DNA of 64,000 nucleotides from Coriobacteriaceae bacterium AF08-21 (lineage in GTDB: Bacteria; Actinomycetota; Coriobacteriia; Coriobacteriales; Coriobacteriaceae), in assembly GCA_027687465.1 (NCBI GenBank), contig JAQCQR010000003.1:88332-152331 (forward strand), in the 5' to 3' direction. Below are positions 18,295 through 26,346 of the stretch, piece after piece. Under the pieces are notes generated by a model. The model was not told the DNA's origin and searched no databases. It saw only the letters and a list, made by a program, of their open reading frames with translations. A program made the translations under genes and the position numbers. Within the stretch, counting starts at the first letter, position 1. Each line of letters begins with the position of its first letter.

Positions 18295-20364
18295 CTATCG
18301 AACCGAAGAATCGCCCGAGGCCGAAGAGGTATCGGGCTCGTCATAAATCACGCCGAGTACATCGCGCACGACATGCATCGCGGTATCTGAGCCGCCGCCG
18401 CCCTGCTCCAGGACAGTAGCGATGACATACTTGGGGTCATCGGCCGGTGCATAGGCGCAGAACCACGCGTATTCGTCCTCGCCGCTTTTCTCGCCCGTGC
18501 CCGACTTGCCGTATACCTGCGGCGTCAGGGTGCCAAAGTGCGCCGCCAGGGACGTCGATGCCGTGTAAATCACGTCGTGCATGCCGTTGCGAACCAGAGC
18601 CAAATCCGAATCGCTGTTGATCTTGGCCTCCAAGCGCTTCTTCTTGCCCTTGCCGTTGTACTTATAGGCATCGCCGTCGCCATCGCGCGACACGGCAGAT
18701 AAAAACACGTGAGGTACGTACTGTTTACCGCCGTTGGCAAGACCCATATAGGCGCACGCCATCTGCAGGGGCGTCACCAGGATGTCGCCCTGGCCGATAG
18801 CAATGTTGGTCATATCGCCGGCATTCCACTTGCGGTCCTCGGCAGATGCGTCGGTGAAGTACGACTCTTTCCACTCGGCATCGGGAATACGGCCCGCGCC
18901 CTCACTCGGCAGATCGATACCGCAGGTCTTGCCTAGGCCCCAGCGACGAAAGACCTCCTGCAGGCCCTCGGAATGTTTCTCGTCATAAAAGAACGCCTTG
19001 CCCATGTCGTAGAAGACGGGGTCGCACGAGTTGGCGATACCCGACTGCAGCGTCATGGTGCCGTGGCCGGAATGCAGCCAGCAGTACTTGCCCCACGACT
19101 TGCCCAGACCCGTCCAATAGCCCGTGCAGTTGGTCGTCTGCCCCGACGTGTAGGTTCCAAACTCAAGACCGGCCAGTGCCGAGAGCGGCTTGATGGTCGA
19201 AGCCGACATGTACTGTCCGCTAATGGCGCGGTTGAGCAGCGGGTGCGAACCCTTGTCATCATTGAGCTCGGTCCACACGTCATTTGAGACGCCGCCGATA
19301 AAGACGGACGGATCGAACTTGGGCTCGCTCGCCATGCCCAGGATCTCGCCATTGTTGGGATCGAGACACACCACAGCGCCGTTGCCGGCATTGCTGTAGC
19401 CAGTGGTCTTGGCAAGCTCGATAGCGCTCGCCAGTGCCGTCTCGCAGGCCTGTTGGATCTTAAGGTCGAGCGTGAGCTTAATGTCGGAGCCGGCCTTCGC
19501 GGGCACGGCGCCGGCCTGACCAGTCACATTGCCCGAGGCATCGACCTTGACGGTCTGCTCACCACGAATACCCTGCAGCAGGTTTTCGTAGTAGCTCTCA
19601 ACGCCCGCCTGGCCCACGATATCGCCCGACTGGTACGTAATCTTGCCAGCAGAAGCATCATCATCGCCAGAGGTTTTCTTATTCTGGGCCTCGAGCTGCT
19701 CGGAGGTAATGGTGCCGGTATAGCCTAAGATATGGCATGCCGTCTCGCCATATGGATACTGACGCTCAGTACGCTCGGCAATCTTGACGCCCGGGAACTC
19801 GCCGGCGTGTTCCTTGATATAGGCAACCGTGGAGCGACGGACGTCCGTCGCGATGGTATGCAGGCTCTGGGCACCCTCGGTATTGTCCTGAATATTGCGA
19901 AGGACCGCCACGTAGGGCATTCCAAGCACGTTGGCAAGATGGCGAACCAGAACCTCATCCTCGGCAAGGTCGCGGTAGGCCACGACAGCAAGAGAGGGAC
20001 GGTTCTGGACAAGCGCCACGCCATTGCGGTCGAGGATGCGACCGCGCACAGCGGGAGTGGTAACGGTGCGAGTCTGATTGCTATTAGCCTGCTTCTCGTA
20101 ATAGTCCGACGAGACCATCTGCATGCCCCACAGCTTGACGGCGAGCGCCGCAAACATCGCGCCCACACCCGTGGTGAGGATGGAAAAGCGGCCCTTAAAG
20201 GCGGTCGCCGCGGTATTGCCCTCGCCCTCGGTGGCGCGCGGGGCCGTTCCATGCTGCGTATCGTAGGTAAAACGGGAATCGCCCCGACGCAAGATGACCA
20301 GCGCGACCACGATGGCCACGACCAGCACGATACCGGCGATAATAACCGTCATCTGGGAAGACAT
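18295..20364 (-). CDS. mrdA: Penicillin-binding protein 2 (elongasome transpeptidase)
   Basis: Class B PBP that crosslinks side-wall peptidoglycan. In 689 residues the catalytic motifs are Ser389-Thr-Ile-Lys392, SCD at 446-448 (the SxN position) and KSGTG at 620-624. The dimerisation domain shows RGRILDRNGVALVQNRPS. Odd feature: two N-terminal hydrophobic segments, residues 5-27 and about 60-84, where class B PBPs usually have one. GGGGAGG lies seven bases before the ATG at 20364. It is placed between mreD and rodA, so it belongs to the elongation machinery. Confidence 0.95.
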   Translation of the reverse strand: MSSQMTVIIAGIVLVVAIVVALVILRRGDSRFTYDTQHGTAPRATEGEGNTAATAFKGRFSILTTGVGAMFAALAVKLWGMQMVSSDYYEKQANSNQTRTVTTPAVRGRILDRNGVALVQNRPSLAVVAYRDLAEDEVLVRHLANVLGMPYVAVLRNIQDNTEGAQSLHTIATDVRRSTVAYIKEHAGEFPGVKIAERTERQYPYGETACHILGYTGTITSEQLEAQNKKTSGDDDASAGKITYQSGDIVGQAGVESYYENLLQGIRGEQTVKVDASGNVTGQAGAVPAKAGSDIKLTLDLKIQQACETALASAIELAKTTGYSNAGNGAVVCLDPNNGEILGMASEPKFDPSVFIGGVSNDVWTELNDDKGSHPLLNRAISGQYMSASTIKPLSALAGLEFGTYTSGQTTNCTGYWTGLGKSWGKYCWLHSGHGTMTLQSGIANSCDPVFYDMGKAFFYDEKHSEGLQEVFRRWGLGKTCGIDLPSEGAGRIPDAEWKESYFTDASAEDRKWNAGDMTNIAIGQGDILVTPLQMACAYMGLANGGKQYVPHVFLSAVSRDGDGDAYKYNGKGKKKRLEAKINSDSDLALVRNGMHDVIYTASTSLAAHFGTLTPQVYGKSGTGEKSGEDEYAWFCAYAPADDPKYVIATVLEQGGGGSDTAMHVVRDVLGVIYDEPDTSSASGDSSVR

Positions 20365-20377
20365 CTACGGGCCTCCC

Positions 20378-20944
20378 CTATTTGAGCTTGCGGGTCTTGG
20401 GCTTAAAGCGCATACCCGTCTGGCGTCCGCCACGTGCGGAGAATCCATAGCCGGACTGCGGCACGACGCCGGACATCAAAAATGGAATGGCAACCAGACC
20501 CGTCAGGATCGAAGACGGCAGCGCATGGCCGAAGATCGCCACGACAAAGCTCGTCTCCAAACCCATAAACAGCAAGATGATGCTGTAAATCACATTAATG
20601 ACGAGCGCGAAGGTGCCCACCGTGATGCCGCGCGCACTCGGGGTACCGCCCGCCTGACCAGCGGCGCTGTGCACCAGGGCAAAAGAACCCACGGTCAGCA
20701 GGAGCGACATAACGCCCACCGGCACGGCAGCGGACAGGTCATAAAACAAGCCGCTGCAAAAACCGCACACGACGGCACGGGTCGGGTCGCCCGAGAACAC
20801 GCTTAGGCACACCAGGATAATCATGAAGTTGACGCGACCGCCCGCAATGGAGATCTGCGGTGCCAGGCCTGCCTGCAGCAGCACGCACACGATGGCGGCG
20901 ATCGCAAACGTGCGGGAGCTCATCCCCTGCTCGTGTAGATCCAT
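20378..20944 (-). CDS. mreD: Rod-shape-determining protein MreD
   Basis: Small membrane protein of the elongasome. The product has 188 residues with about five hydrophobic helices, typical of MreD (for example RVNFMIILVCLSVFSGDPTR and SGLFYDLSAAVPVGVMSLLL). Two in-frame ATGs at 20950 and 20944 are both close to GGGGGC; the second has better spacing. It follows the mreC stop almost directly and precedes mrdA. Confidence 0.92.
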   Translation of the reverse strand: MDLHEQGMSSRTFAIAAIVCVLLQAGLAPQISIAGGRVNFMIILVCLSVFSGDPTRAVVCGFCSGLFYDLSAAVPVGVMSLLLTVGSFALVHSAAGQAGGTPSARGITVGTFALVINVIYSIILLFMGLETSFVVAIFGHALPSSILTGLVAIPFLMSGVVPQSGYGFSARGGRQTGMRFKPKTRKLK

Positions 20945-20955
20945 GGACATGCCCC

Positions 20956-21954
20956 CTATTCGCTCGAGCCGGAATCGGTCGTCTCGGACGTGTCGGAACT
21001 GTCATCCGAACTCTCGTCCTTCGTCTTGGTCGCAGCGTCGCGCGACGTTCCCTGCGGCGTGCTGTTGGCCGTGCTCACGTCCTCATCCGAGGCCGACTGT
21101 TCATCGGTCAGCGAGGTGATGACCAGCACTTCCTCGTTGTTCTCGGCCGTCGTCTGGGCGCGCACCACAATGGTGTAGTACACGTCGTTTGCCGATTTTT
21201 CAACCGACGAGACGGTGCCGAGCGGTAGACCCTTGGGGAACACACCGCCAATGCCCGAGGTCACGATGATGTCGCCAACCTTAACATCGGAGTCGACGCT
21301 CACGTACTCAAGACGCAGCGTGCCGTCAGCCTGACCCTGCAGCATACCCTGGGCGCGCGTGTCCTGCACCATGGCGGATACGCCGGAGTTCTCGTCGCCA
21401 ATCAGGCGCACGGTAGAGGTCTTGGCCGATACCTCGATAATCTGGCCGATAACACCGGCAGAACTCGTCACGGGCATGTTGATGGCAAGGCCGTCGGCAG
21501 AGCCCTTGTCGATGGTAACGGTCGAGGTCCAGGCATCGCCGGAGGCACCAACGATACGAGCAGCGGTCGATTTGAGGTTATAGGTCGACTGCAGGCCGAC
21601 CAGCCCCTCCAGACGCTCGGCGGTCTTTTGAGCCTCGGAGAGCTCAGCAACCTTAGAGGTCAGTTCCTCGTTTTGCTTCTTAAGCTCGTCAAGCGTGTCC
21701 TGCGACGCCGTAAGGTTAGAGAACACGTTACCGATCGCATTGAAGGGAGCCGCCACAGCCGAGCCCACAAAGCGCACCGGCGAGGTAATCGTCGTCACGC
21801 CCGAGCGCACGGCATGAATCGGTCCTGCCTCGCCCTCACGAATATAAAACGTGAGCAGCAACACCGAAATCAGGCTGAAAACAATCAACGGGCGCATACC
21901 CGTTGATCGTCGCTTGGTATTCAGATTTGTGGAGAAACCCGAAGATCGTGCCAA
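20956..21954 (-). CDS. mreC: Rod-shape-determining protein MreC
   Basis: Bitopic membrane protein that links MreB to the periplasmic side of the elongasome. The 332-residue protein has a short cytoplasmic start, one transmembrane helix (MRPLIVFSLISVLLLTFYI), a coiled coil (residues about 80-112) and the double beta-barrel (LRLEYVSVDSDVKVGDIIVT, GIGGVFPKGLPLG). The last 50 residues are a Ser/Thr/Asp-rich disordered tail. The start is TTG at 21954 with AAAGGTGG seven bases upstream. Confidence 0.95.
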   Translation of the reverse strand: MARSSGFSTNLNTKRRSTGMRPLIVFSLISVLLLTFYIREGEAGPIHAVRSGVTTITSPVRFVGSAVAAPFNAIGNVFSNLTASQDTLDELKKQNEELTSKVAELSEAQKTAERLEGLVGLQSTYNLKSTAARIVGASGDAWTSTVTIDKGSADGLAINMPVTSSAGVIGQIIEVSAKTSTVRLIGDENSGVSAMVQDTRAQGMLQGQADGTLRLEYVSVDSDVKVGDIIVTSGIGGVFPKGLPLGTVSSVEKSANDVYYTIVVRAQTTAENNEEVLVITSLTDEQSASDEDVSTANSTPQGTSRDAATKTKDESSDDSSDTSETTDSGSSE

Positions 21955-21975
21955 ATGGAATCCACCTTTTGGAAA

Positions 21976-23019
21976 TTAAGCATTGGTCTGGACGAAGCCG
22001 CCATCAAACGCATTGGCCTCGAGCACGCGGGCACAGCCGTTAACGACGTTATCGAGCGCCGTGGGGCTGACGTTGACCGAAACACCGGTCTCATCGCGCA
22101 GGCGCACGTCGAGACCGCGCAGCAGCGCGCCGCCACCGGTCAGCAAAATGCCGTAGTACATAAGGTCCGAGGCAAGATCGGGAGGCGTAGCGTCGAGTGC
22201 GTCCTTGACGGCCTTGGCCATCTCGTCGAGCGGCTTGTTGAGCGCGCGACGAATCTCCTCGCTCTCGATGCGCACGGTCTTGGGCAGACCGGTGATCACG
22301 TCGCGGCCGTTGACCTCAACGTCGAGCTCGTCCTTGAGCGGCACGGCGGAACCGACCTTGATCTTGATGTCCTCTGCCGTACGCTCGCCGATGGCAAGGT
22401 TATAGGCATCGCGAACGTGCGTGAGGATGGCCTGGTCGAACTCGTCGCCAGCAATACGGATGGACTGTGAGACGACGATGCCGCCCATGGCGATAACGGC
22501 AACCTCGGTGGTGCCGCCACCGATGTCGATGACCATGGAGCCGGTGGGCTCCTCGACGGGCAGGTCGGCGCCGATAGCGGCGGCCATAGGCTCTTCGATC
22601 AGATAGGCCTGGCGGGCACCGGCCTGGATCGTGGCCTCAAAAACGGCACGTTTCTCGACCGACGTGACACCGGAGGGAACGCAAACGACAACGCGCGGAC
22701 GCGGAGTCCACGGATAGCGCTTCTCGGACGCCTTGTCGATAAAGTAGCGAAGCATGGCCTCGGTAACATCGAAGTCGGCGATAACGCCGTCCTTAAGGGG
22801 ACGAACGGCCACAATGTTGCCAGGTGTACGGCCGAGCATGCGCTTTGCCTCGATACCGACCGCCAGGATGCGCTCGTCGTTCTTGTCGATGGCAACAACA
22901 GAGGGCTCGCGAATGACGATGCCCTTGCCGCGCACGGAGACAAGCGTATTTGCGGTGCCGAGGTCGATGGCAAGATCGCCCGCATAGCTACCGAAGAACA
23001 TATCCATCAAAGAAAACAA
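21976..23019 (-). CDS. mreB: Rod-shape-determining actin homologue MreB
   Basis: Actin-like cytoskeletal ATPase that guides side-wall synthesis. The 347-residue protein shows DLAIDLGTANTLVSVRGKGI (phosphate 1), MVIDIGGGTTEVAVIA (phosphate 2) and LLTGGGALLRGLD (adenosine). TTG at 23019 with AGGAG five bases upstream is taken as the start; the ATG at 23007 lacks a well-spaced site. First of the run mreB-mreC-mreD-mrdA-rodA. Confidence 0.97.
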   Translation of the reverse strand: MFSLMDMFFGSYAGDLAIDLGTANTLVSVRGKGIVIREPSVVAIDKNDERILAVGIEAKRMLGRTPGNIVAVRPLKDGVIADFDVTEAMLRYFIDKASEKRYPWTPRPRVVVCVPSGVTSVEKRAVFEATIQAGARQAYLIEEPMAAAIGADLPVEEPTGSMVIDIGGGTTEVAVIAMGGIVVSQSIRIAGDEFDQAILTHVRDAYNLAIGERTAEDIKIKVGSAVPLKDELDVEVNGRDVITGLPKTVRIESEEIRRALNKPLDEMAKAVKDALDATPPDLASDLMYYGILLTGGGALLRGLDVRLRDETGVSVNVSPTALDNVVNGCARVLEANAFDGGFVQTNA

Positions 23020-23079
23020 CGCAACTCCTGATGTGTTGGATGATTGCTGGAAAACTACTAGCTCATGATACTAGCGCAA

Positions 23080-23112
23080 GCCCAGCACCTCACTTGCGGT
23101 GAAGCACCGGGC
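23080..23112 (-). terminator. GC hairpin between the TPR gene and mreB
   Basis: A 14-pair stem including several G-T wobbles (23080-23093 with 23099-23112) around a 5-base loop lies 22 bases downstream of the TPR gene stop. No T run follows on the minus strand, so termination is uncertain. Confidence 0.4.
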
Positions 23113-23134
23113 AAAGCTAAATCCCATAAGGTCA

Positions 23135-24439
23135 CTACTGGTTGTCAGCAGCCGAGAAATCCATATCGAGCGAGGAAACGGCCCAGCCGATATGGTTGTC
23201 GGAGCGCACGAATTTAACGGTGTACTCCTGCTCGCCGCCCTTGGACAGCGATGCCTTAACCTTGGCGGTCGTCTCGGTCATGGACTGATCCATGCCCTCG
23301 ACGGACACGGTGGCGCCCTGCGGAATCGAGGAGATGATCATCGACTTGGCGTCCTCGGACAGGCTCGAGGCCAGGCAAGACTCGGCCTTTGCGGTGTCAC
23401 CGTCGCCGGCAGCCTGGAACAGATCGGTAACGACAGACTCCTGAGACGGGAAGCCAAAGCCGCGCGTGTAGGCAAAGCCCAGACCGCCCGCGGCGATCAA
23501 AATGAGCAGAAGCAGCACGATGAAGACTTTGAGACCCGTGTGGCGATGGCGACGACGAACCTTGGCCTGCTTGCGGTCCTGACGGTCCTGCTGGACCATC
23601 TCGGACTCGGACAGCGTAAAGAAGCCGGTGTCCGAGGGATCGGGCATAAACTGACCGGTCGCGCCCGTAGGATCGAGCGGATCGACGGCAGGAGCGTCCA
23701 TCGCGGGCGCCGGAGCCGTGGCCATAGCCGTTTGGGCAGACAGCGCGGCAAGCGAATCGTGCACGCGGGCAAGCTCGTCGGCCTGCTCGGAGGTGAGCTG
23801 GTAGATGCCATCGGCAGTAGCGGCGTTAAAGGCGTCGAGTGCGTCGGAGGGACGGCCGGCGGCAGAAAGCGCCTGACCCATGCCGGCGTTGAGCGCACGC
23901 GTGTCGTCGCGGGGGCCGGCAAAGTCGATAGCCGTGCGGTAGGTCTCCACGGCATCCGCCGGACGGCCGAGCTTAATGAAGCAACGACCGAGCTCGCCGA
24001 GTGCGGCGGCAGGAGCCGGATTGGCGCCGTCGATGGCGGCCTGACGGAAGGCAGTACCCGCGTTGGCATAGTCGCCCGACTGGAACAGCGCGTTACCCAG
24101 GCCCAGATAGGCCTTGAAAGGCGTGGCATAGGAAGCGTCTTGCGTAGCGGCAGAGAACGCCTGGGCGGCCGTCGTGTAGTCGCCCACGGCGGCGAGTGCC
24201 TTGCCGCGGTTGGTGAGCAGCGCGCCGCGCTTGCCATAGGTGCCGTCGTTGAGGGCGGCGGCATAGGCCTCGGCGGCCTCGGCATACATGCCCAGGTGCA
24301 TCAAGGCGTTACCACGAAGGTGATCGGCCTCGCCCATAATCTCATCGGGAGTCTTTGCCGCCCCAAGCATCTGGGCTGCAGCGGAAAAATCACCCGCGCG
24401 GTAAGCGGCGCGGCCCTGTTGGATCAGCTGGCTATTCAA
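23135..24439 (-). CDS. TPR protein with a C-terminal membrane anchor
   Basis: A 434-residue protein. Residues 1-200 form about six TPR-like helical repeats (for example QQGRAAYRAGDFSAAAQML and LGNALFQSGDYANAGTAFRQ). A basic stretch (about 290-305) precedes a single transmembrane helix (VFIVLLLLILIAAGGLGFAY), and an outer domain of about 100 residues follows, resembling DUF4878-like folds. TPRs should be cytoplasmic and the small domain outside. TTG at 24439 has AAGGGG six bases upstream. Probably co-transcribed with the cyclophilin upstream; function unknown. Confidence 0.8.
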   Translation of the reverse strand: MNSQLIQQGRAAYRAGDFSAAAQMLGAAKTPDEIMGEADHLRGNALMHLGMYAEAAEAYAAALNDGTYGKRGALLTNRGKALAAVGDYTTAAQAFSAATQDASYATPFKAYLGLGNALFQSGDYANAGTAFRQAAIDGANPAPAAALGELGRCFIKLGRPADAVETYRTAIDFAGPRDDTRALNAGMGQALSAAGRPSDALDAFNAATADGIYQLTSEQADELARVHDSLAALSAQTAMATAPAPAMDAPAVDPLDPTGATGQFMPDPSDTGFFTLSESEMVQQDRQDRKQAKVRRRHRHTGLKVFIVLLLLILIAAGGLGFAYTRGFGFPSQESVVTDLFQAAGDGDTAKAESCLASSLSEDAKSMIISSIPQGATVSVEGMDQSMTETTAKVKASLSKGGEQEYTVKFVRSDNHIGWAVSSLDMDFSAADNQ

Positions 24440-24450
24440 GGAAGTCCCCT

Positions 24451-24993
24451 TTACTCGTGAACGATCTCGACATGGACGATCTCGTCGCCGGCACGCAGCT
24501 GCGAAATCACATCGAGACCCTCGACCGTGGTACCAAAGACGGTGTAACCGGAATCGAGGTTATGCTGGGCACCCAGGCAGAAGTAGAACTGCGAACCCGC
24601 GGAATCGGGGTCCATGGAGCGTGCCATGGCAAGGGCACCATCGACATGGCTGTTGCGCGGATTAGTGGCAAACTCGCCCTTGATGCAGTAGCCGGGGCCA
24701 CCGGTACCGGGCATGCCGTCGGGGCCCTCAAGGCCGGCAGCGACGTCGGCGCCGGACATGTCGCGGGTATTGGGGTCGCCGCCCTGAATAACGAAGCCGG
24801 GAACATAGCGATGGAACTTAAGGCCATCATAGAAGCCCATCGTGGAAAGCTCGCAGAAGTTCGCGACATGAATGGGAGCGCCCTCGCCGTCAAACTTAAC
24901 CTTGATGGTACCCTTCGACGTCTCGATAACGGCGCACTCGTCGCCGGCAAGCTGATACTCGGGCGTGTAGAGCTCTTTCTTAAAACCAAACAT
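24451..24993 (-). CDS. Peptidyl-prolyl cis-trans isomerase, cyclophilin type
   Basis: Catalyses proline isomerisation during folding. The 180-residue protein has GLKFHRYVPGFVIQGGDPN, SAGSQFYFCLGAQHNLDSGY and TVFGTTVEGLDV, covering the active-site residues of bacterial cyclophilins. No signal peptide, so cytoplasmic. The ATG at 24993 has GGAAGG six bases upstream. Eleven bases separate it from the downstream TPR gene, suggesting one transcript. Confidence 0.94.
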   Translation of the reverse strand: MFGFKKELYTPEYQLAGDECAVIETSKGTIKVKFDGEGAPIHVANFCELSTMGFYDGLKFHRYVPGFVIQGGDPNTRDMSGADVAAGLEGPDGMPGTGGPGYCIKGEFATNPRNSHVDGALAMARSMDPDSAGSQFYFCLGAQHNLDSGYTVFGTTVEGLDVISQLRAGDEIVHVEIVHE

Positions 24994-25100
24994 GTGGTTC
25001 CTTCCTCGTGCGTTTAAAGCATATTTGTACGAATTGTAGCAATAAGCATGCGCTTACATCAATTGCGCACGTAGGTTATGCCGACTATGGCGAACTAATT

Positions 25101-26243
25101 TTAGTTACGCTGCTGCGGCTTCCAGGAGCCCACGTTGGCGTCGAACTGATTAAGCGCGCTGTTGCCACTCTGCGCGATGGGCGCCAGGATCTCGCTTTGG
25201 TGAGAACTCATCGACTCGCCATCGGGAATGGCCAGCGAGATGTCCCAACTCTGGCAGATCACGTCGACGCGCTCATACATCCACTCGGCAAGCTGCTTTA
25301 AGTGGGCGATGTCGTCCGCATAGACCGTATCGTCCTGGTACTTAAGGTTGCTGAGCTCATCTTGCGTCTTTTTAATCTGGTCGCGCAGGGCGTAAGCACT
25401 CTGCGACAGCTCCTGACGGGTGGAAAGCGACGTTCGGAGATAGCCGTTGTTAAAGGAATCGATGACCTCGCCGATCTGGTCCTCGTCACCGTAGGACACG
25501 ATGGTCTGATACAGACCGTCGAGCCTAGTATAGAGCTGATCATCGGTGAGCACGGTTTCTTCCTGGACCACCTCGGCAGAATCGTCTTGCTTGGTATCGT
25601 CCTCAGTCGCCTCGCCCTTTTGGCGCGTGGGGAAGGTGGTTTGTGCAGCTTGGCCAAACTGGTCGTAGAAGCCAGGCATGACACCCATGGGATCGGTCGT
25701 CACGAACCAATAGGCACCGCCGCAAACGACGGCAAGGACCGCGATGACGATGAGCGGCTTGGGGATATGACGCTTGTGCTTGTGATAGGCGTCCTCGTCG
25801 GGATGCACCTTGCGCTTGGGTTTTTGAGGATCGTCGTGCAGGGAAACCGGCGTGGGAATATCGACCTTGGGGATACCGAAATCCTTATCGAAAGCCGGCA
25901 GCACGCAGGTCTCATTGGGGTCGGCGGCGTCCGAAAGCACCGCAGCGGCAGAGGCCGGCGCATGCGGCACCTCGGTATCGATCTGCTCTTGCGTTAGACG
26001 CGGAAAGCCCGCCGTGCGGCCCGCAGCCAGATCGGATGCGGCCGCGTCCTCGGAAAGGATGCCTGGCGCGGGGCGTCCGCATTTGGGGCACGTACGATCA
26101 TGCGGAGAAAGACGGGCACCGCAGCCCTCACAGAACACGAACTCGGTGTGCTCGGGACCATCGCCCGGACCCACATAGGCGTTGCAGTAGGGGCAGAACG
26201 AGGCGCCGTCCTCGATAGTCTTAAGGCAATGCGGGCAGATCAC
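25101..26243 (-). CDS. Zinc-ribbon protein with one membrane helix
   Basis: A 380-residue protein. Two zinc ribbons open it: CPHCLKTIEDGASFCPYC and CEGCGARLSPHDRTCPKCG. A low-complexity linker follows, then a basic stretch (KPKRKVHPDEDAYHKHKRH), one transmembrane helix (PLIVIAVLAVVCGGAYWFVT) and an outer domain of about 190 residues rich in helix. The GTG at 26243 is preferred: AAGAGG lies five bases upstream and the ribbon begins at once. This layout (cytoplasmic ribbons, one helix, outer domain) is common in Gram-positive proteins of unknown function. Confidence 0.8.
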   Translation of the reverse strand: MICPHCLKTIEDGASFCPYCNAYVGPGDGPEHTEFVFCEGCGARLSPHDRTCPKCGRPAPGILSEDAAASDLAAGRTAGFPRLTQEQIDTEVPHAPASAAAVLSDAADPNETCVLPAFDKDFGIPKVDIPTPVSLHDDPQKPKRKVHPDEDAYHKHKRHIPKPLIVIAVLAVVCGGAYWFVTTDPMGVMPGFYDQFGQAAQTTFPTRQKGEATEDDTKQDDSAEVVQEETVLTDDQLYTRLDGLYQTIVSYGDEDQIGEVIDSFNNGYLRTSLSTRQELSQSAYALRDQIKKTQDELSNLKYQDDTVYADDIAHLKQLAEWMYERVDVICQSWDISLAIPDGESMSSHQSEILAPIAQSGNSALNQFDANVGSWKPQQRN

Positions 26244-26346
26244 GGCATCCTCTTTTCGAAGCAATTCAAATAATCGAGGTTAGAGCATAACATCGCCACG
26301 GCCCCACAGGAGCAAGGCACCAATTCAACATCGCCAGGGCGCGTAG

